Shown: positions 27,796-36,847, counted from the stretch's first letter. The stretch is DNA of 64,000 bases from Pectobacterium carotovorum (GCA_016415585.1 CP066552.1:1860001-1924000), one strand, 5' to 3'. The notes: generated by a model not told the origin, from the letters alone. A program made the numbers and translations.

Positions 27796-27825
27796 GGGAG
27801 GATAAAATCAGCCTCCCTAATTTTT
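27796..27825 (+). terminator. Terminator of the coiled-coil membrane protein gene
   Basis: GGGAGG / CCTCCC stem (extended by one A-T pair) with a ten-base loop, then TAATTTTT, about seven bases beyond the stop codon. Confidence 0.75.
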
Positions 27826-27965
27826 AATTATAGATAAGAGTTTTTTGAGGCTTTAATTTTATTATCTCAGACTGTTCTATAATAGAATCCGGTTATTTAT
27901 ACGGTTATCTGTCAGATCGTATCTGGCTTGAACTCCTCTCAGATTAGTTGCGTATTATTTCGTTT

Positions 27966-28187
27966 TTATGTGTAATCAAAAACAACACATCCATTTCCTG
28001 ATGCGGCAATTTATTTTAGATCTAGGAATGATTTACCTTGCAAGTTATTAAGAACTATTCTAGCTTGTTTTCCTGAAGCAGAAGCTGCAATACTTTTTAA
28101 ATCTAGTGCAGAAAATGGCCTTGCATCTAGAACCATTCCACGGCCTGATGCCTCGATACTTTTTAGATCCAATACAGAAAATGACAT
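27966..28187 (-). pseudogene. Three-repeat LDLKSIxAS mini-protein with in-frame stop
   Basis: From the ATG at 28187 (GAG upstream) the frame gives 58 residues with two copies of an LDLKSI-E/A-AS-x-x-G unit and the start of a third, FLDLK. It then meets TAA (28013-28011) exactly where the repeat predicts Ser. After the stop the same frame continues IAASGNGCVVFDYT to a second TAA at 27966. One substitution (TCA to TAA) explains the break, so the intact ancestor had 73 residues with three repeats. Family and function unknown to me. Confidence 0.55.
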
Positions 28188-28547
28188 ATATACTCATTTT
28201 TTAGATTACACATAATATGATTTCTTTTGCGGGATGTATTTTCTCTTTACGTAAGGCAGAAAAACGATGATACAAGTTTTTCATCAGTTGTTAACATCCT
28301 AGAATAAGAAAATCACTTGTAAAATCATTTCATTAGATGTTTTACTATGTTGACAGTTATTTAAAAATCATTAGAGCTATTTTTCTCTCAATAAGCGGGG
28401 AACGAGCATCATGCTTACGAATGAGAAAATTGATTATCTGAGTTCTTTGATATCCATATCATCCTAATCATTATAATTGCATCAATGGTCTTGTGTGTTC
28501 ATTAACGATAATATGCAAAGCGCAAAACCATTGAAAAGGAAATTTAT
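28188..28547. other. AT-rich region upstream of hcp
   Basis: About 360 bases without a supportable gene. AAGGA precedes the hcp ATG. The hcp promoter should be here, but no element is distinct by eye. Confidence 0.4.
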
Positions 28548-29033
28548 ATGGCTAATTATGCATACATGACTATCGAAGGTAAATCACAGGGATTGATTTC
28601 TGAGGGATGCTCCACATTAGAATCTATCGGCAACCGATATCAGGCAGGGCATACCGATGAAATCATGATTTTGGCTTTTAACCATATGATGAGCAATGAC
28701 GGCCATGCTGTTCATAATCCTATCACCCTGGTAAAACCTATCGATAAGTCAACGCCGTTACTGGCAATGGCATTGAACGAGCAAGAGAAGGTTAAAGTGT
28801 TGCTCGACTTTTACCGCACGACGCAACATGCCAAACAAGAGAAGTTTTTCTCGATTCAGATCAATGATGGACTCATATCAGATATCAATCTCGTCATGCC
28901 TAACATCATTGATGATGGTGCTGGCCTGATATTGGAGCATATCTCTATCAGATATAAAGATGTTACATGGACGCACCACAAAGCCGGAACGTCTGGTTAT
29001 GCATTGTGGGAAATGACTAAGTTCATGAACTAA
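28548..29033 (+). CDS. hcp: Hcp-family type VI secretion tube protein, orphan copy
   Basis: Hcp hexamers stack to form the inner tube of the type VI secretion system and also carry small effectors in their lumen. The 161-residue product begins MANYAYMTIEGKSQGLISEGC, contains TLESIGNRYQAGH and ends with ILEHISIRYKDVTWTHH...ALWEM, all typical of enterobacterial Hcp. No other tss gene is nearby, so it is an orphan hcp within the island. Convergent with a two-gene unit at 29058-29910, the usual place for associated cargo. Confidence 0.9.
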   Translation: MANYAYMTIEGKSQGLISEGCSTLESIGNRYQAGHTDEIMILAFNHMMSNDGHAVHNPITLVKPIDKSTPLLAMALNEQEKVKVLLDFYRTTQHAKQEKFFSIQINDGLISDINLVMPNIIDDGAGLILEHISIRYKDVTWTHHKAGTSGYALWEMTKFMN

Positions 29034-29057
29034 ACAAGTGCAGGGGAGACCCTGCAT

Positions 29058-29261
29058 TTACTTATCTTTATAATACCAGTCTGAAATTCTACCCAGTATA
29101 TACAAGATAATACCAGCAATAATTAAATGGATTATTTTTTCACTCCACGGAGCATATCCAACGAAAAGTATATAAAGTATCCAAAAAAAACAAAATGGAA
29201 ATAAGAACATTGCCAGATGATTCAGGATGAAAGCCAATATCTTCTTTATAAAGAAAATCAT
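29058..29261 (-). CDS. Small two-helix membrane protein, candidate immunity protein
   Basis: 67 residues starting MIFFIKKILAFILNHLAMF, with two strongly hydrophobic segments (about residues 10-35 and 43-58) and a charged C-terminus (SDWYYKDK). The ATG at 29261 has AGGA nine bases upstream, better than the in-frame TTG at 29291. It lies four bases after the stop of the 214-residue gene, so the two are co-translated. Size, topology and position suit an immunity protein against a membrane-active toxin. This is inference. Confidence 0.55.
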   Translation of the reverse strand: MIFFIKKILAFILNHLAMFLFPFCFFWILYILFVGYAPWSEKIIHLIIAGIILYILGRISDWYYKDK

Positions 29262-29265
29262 ATTA

Positions 29266-29910
29266 TTAAATCCTGCTTTCAACTTTATCAATTAGTTTGT
29301 TGAACATGCCTATACCATATGTTCTTTTCATTTTTATCGCTTCGGTTAATGGCTCAACTTGCTCTTCAAATAGGAAAAAAAGAAGGTCTAGATCATCCTT
29401 TCTTAGTTCAGAGTATACTTCAGGATTCTGCTCTTTTAGAGACCGAGATCTATATATTGACCTATCCATCATCCCGCCTGCCATCAAGCCATAATAAACA
29501 ATCCCTGTGAACATTTTTTTCATATTGCCAATTTTTTTTGATGCTCTCATTACAACCTGAGATATAATAAAACTCCCAACTAATCCTCCTGCTATTTTAT
29601 TATATATAGTCTCTTTTTTTGCTTCAGAAACATTACGGTTAAAAATATCGAAAATTCTCGTTACTGCTTCAATGATTTTATCTCTTGAAACAATTCCTCT
29701 ATGGATAGCTTTAATAACTCTCTCTTTTTCTCTTGATCTCGATGAGCGTGAATCTGTATCAATAAATCCATAGGCGAGATACCCGAAATTTTTTCCGAGT
29801 TCACTTACCCCATTTCCCATTCCTTCATAAAAATCCGTAGTGGTTAGCATCTTCACTATACGGTCAGCCAGTTCATCCAGATCTGCTTCAGTCACTGTCA
29901 TTCCATCCAT
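29266..29910 (-). CDS. Unknown 214-residue protein next to hcp, candidate effector
   Basis: It starts MDGMTVTEADLDELADRIVKML. An acidic helical N-terminus is followed by a Gly-rich hydrophobic stretch (NKIAGGLVGSFIISQVVM, about residues 107-124), a second weakly hydrophobic part (FTGIVYYGLMAGGMM) and a helical C-terminus (LLFFLFEEQVEPLTEAI). No signal peptide. It is in a bicistron with a small membrane protein and convergent with orphan hcp, so a type VI cargo toxin that acts on membranes is plausible. No known domain was recognised. Confidence 0.5.
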   Translation of the reverse strand: MDGMTVTEADLDELADRIVKMLTTTDFYEGMGNGVSELGKNFGYLAYGFIDTDSRSSRSREKERVIKAIHRGIVSRDKIIEAVTRIFDIFNRNVSEAKKETIYNKIAGGLVGSFIISQVVMRASKKIGNMKKMFTGIVYYGLMAGGMMDRSIYRSRSLKEQNPEVYSELRKDDLDLLFFLFEEQVEPLTEAIKMKRTYGIGMFNKLIDKVESRI

Positions 29911-30166
29911 GAATTACAAGATTACTTAGCTTAGATTGTAGTGTAATCGCTCAATGAGCGGAATACATTCTTATTACATTAATAGGTTGGTAAGTATTTC
30001 ATTGGAAAGAGATTTGTTTAAGGTAGTGGTAAGCTGACATGTTAGCTGGACAACGACTTAAAAAGTTTGCCGTTGAGAAACTGAGAATTCAAAGCAATGA
30101 ACCGAGGTGATAATACAATCTAGCCATCCTTGGCCTTAAATCTATCCTGTTTGTGTAAACTCAGAC

Positions 30167-31395
30167 TTAGCCAGCGACAGAAACGATACTCGTTTTACCA
30201 TATGAAGCTGACTCAACATGGTCTCCCCACCACGCCATCATTTCTCTGCGCTGTTCAAGATACTGCGCCCTGTTATAGGCTCTCCTGACTTCATTAGTAT
30301 CGATATGTGCTAACGCTGCTTCGATCACATCAGGGGGAAATCCTTTTTCATTGAGGATTGTCGAAGCAATGGTTCTCATACCATGAGCCACAAGCATATC
30401 TTTGAAGCCCATACGCTTGAGTGCCATGTTCGCTGTCTGACTGTTCATTGGCTCAAGTGGGTTACGGTATCCGGGGAAGACATAATCCCTGTGCTTACTG
30501 ATGGGTTTCATGACTTCCAGAATCCCCAGCGCTTGCTCTGAGAGTGGGATAACGTGCTCACGCTTCATCTTCATGCGACCAGCAGGAATACGCCATTCTT
30601 TTGCGTCAAAATCGATTTCATCCCAGCGTGATTCGGCGGCTTCTGCTGGTCGAGTCATGGTGAGTAATTGCCATTCGATAAGGCAACGGGTTTGTCTCCC
30701 AATGCTGGCAAATGACAGTGTTTTCATCAGAAGTGGTAATTGTTCTGGCAAGAGGGCAGGGCGATGCTTCACCTTCGGCTTATGGAATGTTCGTCCAATT
30801 CGTGCGGCTGGATTTACAGATACCAGACCAGAGTTGAGAGCATAATCCATGACTTCATTGATACGCTGACTCAGACGTTTAACTGTTTCAAGTCTTCCTG
30901 CGGCATGAGTGGGTTCTAACGCCCCAATAAATCGTTGAGCCGTGATGTTAGCAATAGGCATAGAGCCAATGTGTGGGAACACATACTTACTCATAGAGCG
31001 CCAAATATCATTCAACGTATGTGTTGCCAAACCTGCTGACTCTTTAGTTTTAAACCATTCGGCAGCAACTTTTTCAAAGGTGTTCTCTGTAGCATTTTTT
31101 TCCGTGATTGCTCTGCTTGCTTATGCTCCTGCGGGTCAACGTCTTTGCTAAGAAGAAGTCGTGCATCTTCGCGGAGCTTACGAGCTTCGGCAAGAGATAC
31201 CGCAGGGTAAGTACCAAAGCTAATCATGGCGCGTTTGCGAGTGAAAGGTTTGTAATAGCGGAATCGCCAGAGTTTTGAGCCACCGGGCTTAACCAGTAGC
31301 TCTAAGCCATCCCCGTCATACAGGATAGTGGCACGTTCAGTCGCTTTGGCATTTTTGACTTCGGTGTTGTTAAGGGGCTTTGTCTGACGCGCCAT
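30167..31395 (-). pseudogene. P4-type tyrosine integrase, frameshifted (inner element)
   Basis: The reading frame from ATG 31395 (MARQTKPLNNTEVKNAK..., GGAG seven bases upstream) carries the DUF4102 domain. It then shifts at a run of seven T (31095-31101; seven A on the coding strand). The other frame continues from there as EKVAAEWFK...ATHTLNDIWRSM to 30167. It has an intact catalytic domain (MTRPAEAAESRW, AHGMR, AHIDTNEVRRAYNR). Eight A would restore one reading frame, so a single-base deletion in a homopolymer inactivated it, unless slippage or a sequencing error is involved. It is close in sequence to the outer integrase and next to the tRNA-Pro att site. Confidence 0.88.
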
Positions 31396-31447
31396 ATTAT
31401 TCTCCAATCACTGGTTAGGCATATGGCTCAGACGACACAATGAATTG

Positions 31448-31495
31448 TATGCCTAAAGATATGCCTAAAAATGTTGGATTTCACTGTATCAGTGT
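31448..31495 (+). repeat. Putative integrase arm-type sites, tRNA-proximal end of inner element
   Basis: TATGCCTAA at 31448-31456 and 31460-31468 (twelve bases apart), then TGTATCAGTGT at 31485-31495. A further inverted copy, TTAGGCATA, lies at 31415-31423. The same words are at the other end of the element (22961-22991). Confidence 0.6.
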
Positions 31496-31598
31496 GGACT
31501 TTGCTAGACAACAGAAAAACAGCAGGTCTTCACAACCTACTGTTTATTCTGTTCTTTATAGTCTTGTCTGGACTTCAGTAGACAAAACGTTGGGGATA

Positions 31599-31620
31599 AT
31601 TTGGTCGGCACGAGAGGATT
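31599..31620. repeat. att direct repeat, tRNA copy
   Basis: The 22 bases covering the 3' end of tRNA-Pro and the bases just beyond it are repeated exactly at 22891-22912. This copy completes the tRNA gene, as is usual for the integrase-proximal junction. Confidence 0.88.
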
Positions 31621-31678
31621 TGAACCTCCGACCCCCGACACCCCATGACGGTGCGCTACCAGGCTGCGCTACGTGCCG
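31602..31678 (-). tRNA. proL: tRNA-Pro (anticodon GGG)
   Basis: A 77-nt cloverleaf including the encoded CCA. The acceptor stem is CGGCACG / CGTGCCG and the anticodon loop ATGGGGT gives GGG. The T-arm is GGAGG-TTCAAAT-CCTCT. It matches E. coli proL, which also lies near yejM. Its 3' end is the integration target of the two elements. Confidence 0.97.
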
Positions 31679-31756
31679 ATGCTATGGGCATTCATACTAC
31701 CTTTTCCTGACCTTATTGCAATAGCCTGATGGAACGACTGCTTTAGATTTAGGCAG

Positions 31757-33505
31757 TTAGTTGGCAATAAAGCGTCTTTCGTTCGTTAGTACCTGCAGGA
31801 GCAAAGCAAGTTGTGGTTTTTCATCATTCAGCCGATTTCCCGCCATATCGTAAGCCCGGTAGTTCCCGTTGTTTTCCAACATGATGAGTTGTTCCGGCGT
31901 TGTGATGAGCAGCGTGCCGCCGTTGCCGTTAATCAACCACGGATAGCGTCGTTGAGCAGAGAACAGGTCTTCGCCCTGTGAATAATCATCCGTGCTGTTT
32001 TTAACGTGGAGCAGGCGCTGCATTAGCGTGGTCATGACGTCTTTGTTGTCCGTCATTTTGGTAATGGTCTGCGCAGGTGTGTTTGGCCAGTGAACAATGA
32101 GCGGCGTTTGCCACTGGGTACGGGCAAAACGTGCCGCATTGCTGGCATTAGCATTCTGGTTTTGTGCGGTTGTCACTATGACGACCGTATTATTCAGGAT
32201 GTTTTTTTCCTGCAGGGTATTAATAATTTGCCCAATCTGGCGGTCAACGTCCTGAATATTCATGCGGCCGTTAGGCTCAGCACTTTTGCCATCTGTGGTT
32301 TTTGGTGCGCTGTTCAGTTCAACGTAAGAGAACCAAGGTGCTGGGTTATTATCGCGGCTGAGCCATTCCTGCCATTGCGTAATAATGGCATCACCGCTTT
32401 GCTGCTGCGGTGCCGGTAAGGAGAAATCAGAAAGCAGCGCCTGACGATAAAGTGGGCTGTTGAAGCCGTTCGCCGAAAATAACCCAAACTGATAGCCCTG
32501 TTGGCTTAACGCGGTGATCAAGGCAGAAGGTTTACGCGCACTCAGAATACCATCCATATAGGTCGTCGAGAGGCCGTAAAACAGATTAAACAAGGCGGCG
32601 TCTGGCTGCGAACCCGAGTCGTAATGATCGCTGAAACGCACGTTTTCTGCGGCGAAACGCGATAGGTTTGGCATACGGTTTTGTATGGCGTCAGGCGGTA
32701 TATCGTCGATCATCACCATCAGCAGGTTGTAGCCGCTGCCATTATCGCGGAAGGTGATGTTGCTGAGCGGATACTCTACCGTAATGGCTTCAGGATTGCC
32801 TTGTTGCGTCAGCCGACGCTGATATTCTTGTGCATCCAGCAGACCATGTTTTTCCAGAAAACGACGTGCCGTCATCGGATAAGACAGCGGCAGGTTGGCG
32901 CGCTGCATGGTAATCGGACGATAGAAATTCGCATCGGCCCAGATGTACATCAGATGTGACGCGAAGAATGCCGAGATGAAAACGCCCGCTAACGGTTTGC
33001 CAAAATGGCGACGGTTCAGGCTGCGGAGTTTTTGCCAGCACCAGGTGCCGAACAGCATTTCCGCCATGAAAATCAACGGAATGCCGATAAACATCCACTG
33101 CCAGTCGCGGGCAATTTCACCTTGTCCCGGATTGACGACGAGTTCCCAAACGGTGCTGTTGAGGTGCAGGTGAAAGCGTGTAAATACTTCAACATCCACT
33201 AGCAGTATCGTCAGCCCGGCCGTTGCCAGCGCCGCAGACAGGAACCGTAGCAAGCGCTGCGACATCACAATAAATGTGAGCGGGAAGATAACCAGCAAAT
33301 AGGCAGCAAAGACGATGAAGCTAAAATGACCAAGCCAGCTAACCAGTGCGTAAAGTCGACCGAACAGGGATGTCGGCCAATCGGCAACAAACAGGTAGCG
33401 GCTACCCAGCCCCAAAGTGAGCAAAATGTTGAATAAGGCGAACCAGTGTCCCCAACTGATCATCTGGGAGACTTTTTCGCGGTAGCGCTGACGGTTGGTT
33501 ACCAT
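31757..33505 (-). CDS. yejM: Inner-membrane protein YejM (PbgA/LapC), LPS homeostasis sensor
   Basis: YejM senses periplasmic LPS and controls LapB/FtsH turnover of LpxC; it is essential or near-essential in enterics. The 582-residue product has five N-terminal membrane helices (DUF3413, residues about 15-185) followed by a periplasmic sulfatase-like domain (MVMIDDIPPDAI near residue 265). The sulfatase fold is considered non-catalytic for this role. Operon with yejL, 14 bases downstream of it. Confidence 0.95.
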   Translation of the reverse strand: MVTNRQRYREKVSQMISWGHWFALFNILLTLGLGSRYLFVADWPTSLFGRLYALVSWLGHFSFIVFAAYLLVIFPLTFIVMSQRLLRFLSAALATAGLTILLVDVEVFTRFHLHLNSTVWELVVNPGQGEIARDWQWMFIGIPLIFMAEMLFGTWCWQKLRSLNRRHFGKPLAGVFISAFFASHLMYIWADANFYRPITMQRANLPLSYPMTARRFLEKHGLLDAQEYQRRLTQQGNPEAITVEYPLSNITFRDNGSGYNLLMVMIDDIPPDAIQNRMPNLSRFAAENVRFSDHYDSGSQPDAALFNLFYGLSTTYMDGILSARKPSALITALSQQGYQFGLFSANGFNSPLYRQALLSDFSLPAPQQQSGDAIITQWQEWLSRDNNPAPWFSYVELNSAPKTTDGKSAEPNGRMNIQDVDRQIGQIINTLQEKNILNNTVVIVTTAQNQNANASNAARFARTQWQTPLIVHWPNTPAQTITKMTDNKDVMTTLMQRLLHVKNSTDDYSQGEDLFSAQRRYPWLINGNGGTLLITTPEQLIMLENNGNYRAYDMAGNRLNDEKPQLALLLQVLTNERRFIAN

Positions 33506-33519
33506 ACGTTGGTCAAAAC

Positions 33520-33750
33520 TTAGTGAGCTTTATCGGCTTTTTTAATCGAAGCCTGTAGGGCTTCAGCGAAAGAACGCGCCAGAACCTGACGTTGTGCAGG
33601 TGCGATGCTGGTGTTAATCAGGTTCGTCACCATGTTACCGAGCACCATCAAAGCAAGATCGGTTGGGGCGTGGTGCTTTTCCAGAACACTGACCATCTCA
33701 GAAAGCAGTTGTTCAACGTGTTCGTCACTATAACGGGATGATTGTGGCAT
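33520..33750 (-). CDS. yejL: UPF0352 protein YejL
   Basis: A 76-residue small helical protein ([25 protein letters not shown]) of the UPF0352 family, always paired with yejM and yejK in enterics. Function unknown. Translated just before yejM on the same strand and divergent from yejK. Confidence 0.94.
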   Translation of the reverse strand: MPQSSRYSDEHVEQLLSEMVSVLEKHHAPTDLALMVLGNMVTNLINTSIAPAQRQVLARSFAEALQASIKKADKAH

Positions 33751-33970
33751 AAAATGGCGTATCTCAAGCTGGTAAAGTCGCTTATCTTACCGTATAGGCT
33801 TATGCTTTTCTGCACTTTTATCATTAACGTACTTTTATCACTGGCGTACTTTTATCAATAAGTAGTGTAGACGCTTAGCGCGCGTACAGATGTAAAGGGC
33901 CAGCTTTAATGTGTTGCGGGTCGTTCGTATCAATGTTTGAATACGCGCCTTGCCAAAAGGAGAGTTTATC

Positions 33971-34978
33971 ATGAGTCTGGATATCGCCCAGATTGCCCTG
34001 CATCAGCTAATTAAACGTGACGAACAAACGCTGGAAATGGTGTTACGTGATTCCCTATTGCCAACCAATGCGGCAGTAGAAGAGATGATGGCTGAACTGC
34101 ATCGCGTCTACAGCGCCAAGAGTAAGGCCTATGGGCTGTTTAATGAGCAAAGCGAGCTGGCGGATGCGCTGCGAGCTTGTCGCAAAGGGGATGAGGATTT
34201 TCTAAGTTTCTCACGCGCCGCGACTGGACGCTTGCGTGACGAGCTGGCGAAGTACCCGTTTGCTGAAGGCGGTATCGTGTTGTTCTGCCAGTATCGTTAT
34301 CTGGCGGTCGAGTATTTGCTGATCTCGGTGCTCAATAGCTGCAACAGCATGCGAGTTAATGAACAGCTGGATATCAGCACCACGCACTATCTGGATATCA
34401 ATCATGCCGATATCGTTGCGCGTATCGATTTGACGGAATGGGAAGTTAATCCAAAATCCACTCGCTATCTGACGTTCCTCAAAGGCCGCGTCGGGCGCAA
34501 AGTATCTGACTTCTTCATGGATTTTCTGGCCGCGTCAGAAGGGCTGGACACCAAAGCACAAAACCGTGGCTTGCTGAAAGCGGTCGATGAGTATTGTGAC
34601 GAAGCGCAGTTAGATAAAAACGAACGCCAAAATTATCGTCAGCAGGTGTATAGCTACTGCAATGAGCAGTTGCAGTCCGGTGAGGAAATCGAGCTGGCAT
34701 CGCTGTCGCAGGAATTGCCACCGCTTGGCGAGAAGACCTTTCAGCAGTTTTCAGCCGATCAGGGCTATGAGCTGGAAGAAAGTTTCCCTGCCGATCGCGG
34801 GACGCTGCGTCAACTGACCAAATTTGCTGGCAGCGGCGGCGGCATCAGCCTGAATTTTGATGCTCTATTACTCGGTGAGCGAATTTTCTGGGATCCGGCG
34901 ACGGATACGTTGACGATTAAAGGCACGCCGCCGAATCTGCGCGATCAGTTACAGCGTCGGACGAGCAGCGGTAAGTAG
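33971..34978 (+). CDS. yejK: Nucleoid-associated protein YejK (NdpA)
   Basis: A 335-residue NdpA/37-kDa nucleoid-associated protein reported to interact with topoisomerases. The start [19 protein letters not shown] at 33971 has AGGAG at the right distance and matches E. coli length exactly; an upstream in-frame ATG (33950) covers the ribosome-binding site and is rejected. The C-terminal part, with [17 protein letters not shown], is highly conserved. Confidence 0.95.
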   Translation: MSLDIAQIALHQLIKRDEQTLEMVLRDSLLPTNAAVEEMMAELHRVYSAKSKAYGLFNEQSELADALRACRKGDEDFLSFSRAATGRLRDELAKYPFAEGGIVLFCQYRYLAVEYLLISVLNSCNSMRVNEQLDISTTHYLDINHADIVARIDLTEWEVNPKSTRYLTFLKGRVGRKVSDFFMDFLAASEGLDTKAQNRGLLKAVDEYCDEAQLDKNERQNYRQQVYSYCNEQLQSGEEIELASLSQELPPLGEKTFQQFSADQGYELEESFPADRGTLRQLTKFAGSGGGISLNFDALLLGERIFWDPATDTLTIKGTPPNLRDQLQRRTSSGK

Positions 34979-35055
34979 TCGGCGCCAGAAGATGCTGCCC
35001 TTTTTCTTACTTCAGGAAAAGGGCAGTGGCTGATAACGGTTTGAAACGATAGTGA

Positions 35056-36210
35056 TTAGAAGTATTTAAGCCAGCGGATGTCTCTGCGGCGGGCTTTTAG
35101 GCGGGCAAACGCGCGAACGGGCGAAAATAACACGACCATCAGCGCCAGAGTACACACCCACAATTGCCAGACGGCAGAAAAGCCGAACCATTCTCCCTGA
35201 TTTTTCCCCCAGATCGCGACAGCGGTTAAATACATCCCTTTTAAAACATACAGATGCAGTAGGTAGAAAAACATCGGTGCCGCACCGAAGCTCGCCAGCA
35301 TCACCAACCAGCGCTTTTGCTGCTGACGCTCGAATACGGCAAGCAGGCAGAGCCCGATGCTAAGCGTCAGACAGAGGAACAGCAATGATGGCGGGTATTT
35401 CGTGATGTTGAAATAACTCATGAGCGTCTGTGTGATGACATCGCCCTGCTGCCAGGGCTTTTCGCCATACAGGTTGATGCTACGCAGGACGAAGAACAGC
35501 GCTAGCGTGATCCCTGCCAGAGTGAGCAGGGCTTTCTGACGCTGAAGCGGAAACACCTCTTTTCGATATAGTGCGCCAGCTGCATAGCCAAGTGAAATGA
35601 CACCAATCCAGGGAAGTACCGGATATGAAGTACGCATACGGAATGTGTCGCCGATGTCTATCCAACCGCGATCGTGCAGAATCGCCCAGGGAATGGACCA
35701 GATGGAGTCTGCGGAAGCCTGCAGAGGGTCCAGCAGGTTATGTCCGCCCACGATAACGATGCCCAGTATCAAAACCAGCCCGGCAGGGAGCCAGATCAGC
35801 GTACTGAGGGCGAGCATGCTCATGCCGATTGCCCAGATTACTTGTAAATAGATAACCTGCGGCGGGAATTGGAACGTCCACGCAAAGTTGATCAACGTGA
35901 GCTCAAGAAGAATGAGAATTAAGCCGCGTTGGAATAGGAAGAGGGCGGTTTGTCGGCGATCTTGCACTTTCTGATGATAAAGTGCGGCAGAAAGTCCGGT
36001 TAAAAAGACAAATACGGGAGCACATAAATGCGCCAGCGTACGGTTGATGAATAGCATGGGGTCGGTACTGGTTACATCAATCGGATCGGCGAGTTGCAGG
36101 TGCAGATAAAAGGTTTCCCGCACATGGTCCAGTAGCATAAGTACCATAACCAGACCGCGCAGGGCATCGATAGCGATAAGTCGCTGTGAGATATCACGAG
36201 ACATGTTCAC
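35056..36210 (-). CDS. DUF1624 membrane acyltransferase-like protein
   Basis: A 384-residue multi-pass inner-membrane protein with about ten hydrophobic helices. It starts near RLIAIDALRGLVMVLMLLDHVRE, the conserved RxxxIDxxRGxxxxxMxxxH motif of the DUF1624 / heparan-alpha-glucosaminide N-acetyltransferase-like and acyltransferase-3-like superfamily. It may acylate a cell-envelope sugar. It sits between yejK and rplY, where E. coli has no such gene, so it is an insertion in the conserved order. Substrate unknown. Confidence 0.8.
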   Translation of the reverse strand: MNMSRDISQRLIAIDALRGLVMVLMLLDHVRETFYLHLQLADPIDVTSTDPMLFINRTLAHLCAPVFVFLTGLSAALYHQKVQDRRQTALFLFQRGLILILLELTLINFAWTFQFPPQVIYLQVIWAIGMSMLALSTLIWLPAGLVLILGIVIVGGHNLLDPLQASADSIWSIPWAILHDRGWIDIGDTFRMRTSYPVLPWIGVISLGYAAGALYRKEVFPLQRQKALLTLAGITLALFFVLRSINLYGEKPWQQGDVITQTLMSYFNITKYPPSLLFLCLTLSIGLCLLAVFERQQQKRWLVMLASFGAAPMFFYLLHLYVLKGMYLTAVAIWGKNQGEWFGFSAVWQLWVCTLALMVVLFSPVRAFARLKARRRDIRWLKYF

Positions 36211-36235
36211 ATTCCTTTGTGAATGAATAAATTTT

Positions 36236-36263
36236 TATAAAAAAAACGCCGCATAAGCGGCGT
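36236..36263 (-). terminator. rplY terminator
   Basis: A seven-base stem (ACGCCGC / GCGGCGT) with a four-base loop is followed on the minus strand by about ten U residues, about 40 bases past the rplY stop. Confidence 0.88.
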
Positions 36264-36303
36264 TCTTCTTTTCCGGCGTCCCGGAAAACAACTTCAGCGC
36301 AAA

Positions 36304-36588
36304 CTAAACGCGAACGAAGTCGATGTGAGTCAGTTTTGGCTTGTAAACGTGACGTTGTACAGCCTGAACTTTAACTTGAACTTCTTTGCCATCGATAGAC
36401 AGGATCAGTGTTTCACCGTAGAAGCCATCTTTCACTTCTTGGTTTTTTACTGAATCGTGATCCAGTTCGATAGATACTGGTGCTTCTGAACCACCGTAAA
36501 CGATGGCTGGGAATTTACCAGCTGAACGCAGGCGGCGGCTCGCACCCTTACCCTGACCTTGACGTGCTTCTGCTTTGATAGTAATCAT
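36304..36588 (-). CDS. rplY: 50S ribosomal protein L25
   Basis: A 94-residue 5S rRNA-binding ribosomal protein of the short (non-CTC) L25 form: [33 protein letters not shown]. Length and sequence are as in other enterics. Single gene with its own terminator. Confidence 0.96.
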   Translation of the reverse strand: MITIKAEARQGQGKGASRRLRSAGKFPAIVYGGSEAPVSIELDHDSVKNQEVKDGFYGETLILSIDGKEVQVKVQAVQRHVYKPKLTHIDFVRV

Positions 36589-36723
36589 GTTCTTCTCTAC
36601 TTATATAAAGTATTCCTGCTACAGGCGACCCAGCAACAGGTGGGACTATTCAGCTTTTGCGAACAAAAGCGGGCTGAATTCTAGCGGAATATGGCTCTGC
36701 GGGCAAATGAATCCCAAAATTAC

Positions 36724-36845
36724 TCGTCATACTTCAAGTTTCATGTACGTTGGCAGCGTTCTGTCACCCGAATCACTTACCTGAGTAAGCTCATCGGGAT
36801 TCTCTCACTTGCCGCCTGCCTGAAACTCGAATTATTTAGAGTATA
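36724..36845. repeat. Dispersed intergenic repeat of enterobacterial type
   Basis: About 120 bases starting CGTCATACTTCAAGTTTCATG and ending TGAAACTCGAATTATTTAGA. The two ends are imperfect inverted repeats of each other. The layout and words recall the dispersed palindromic elements common in Pectobacterium, Serratia and Yersinia intergenic regions. It lies between rplY and radD. Only one copy occurs in this window. Confidence 0.6.
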
Positions 36846-36847
36846 CC

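Noticed and set aside
31440..31724. Plus-strand 94-codon frame across the tRNA-Pro region
   Set aside because: It overlaps the tRNA on the opposite strand and the integrase recognition words, and has no similarity to known proteins.
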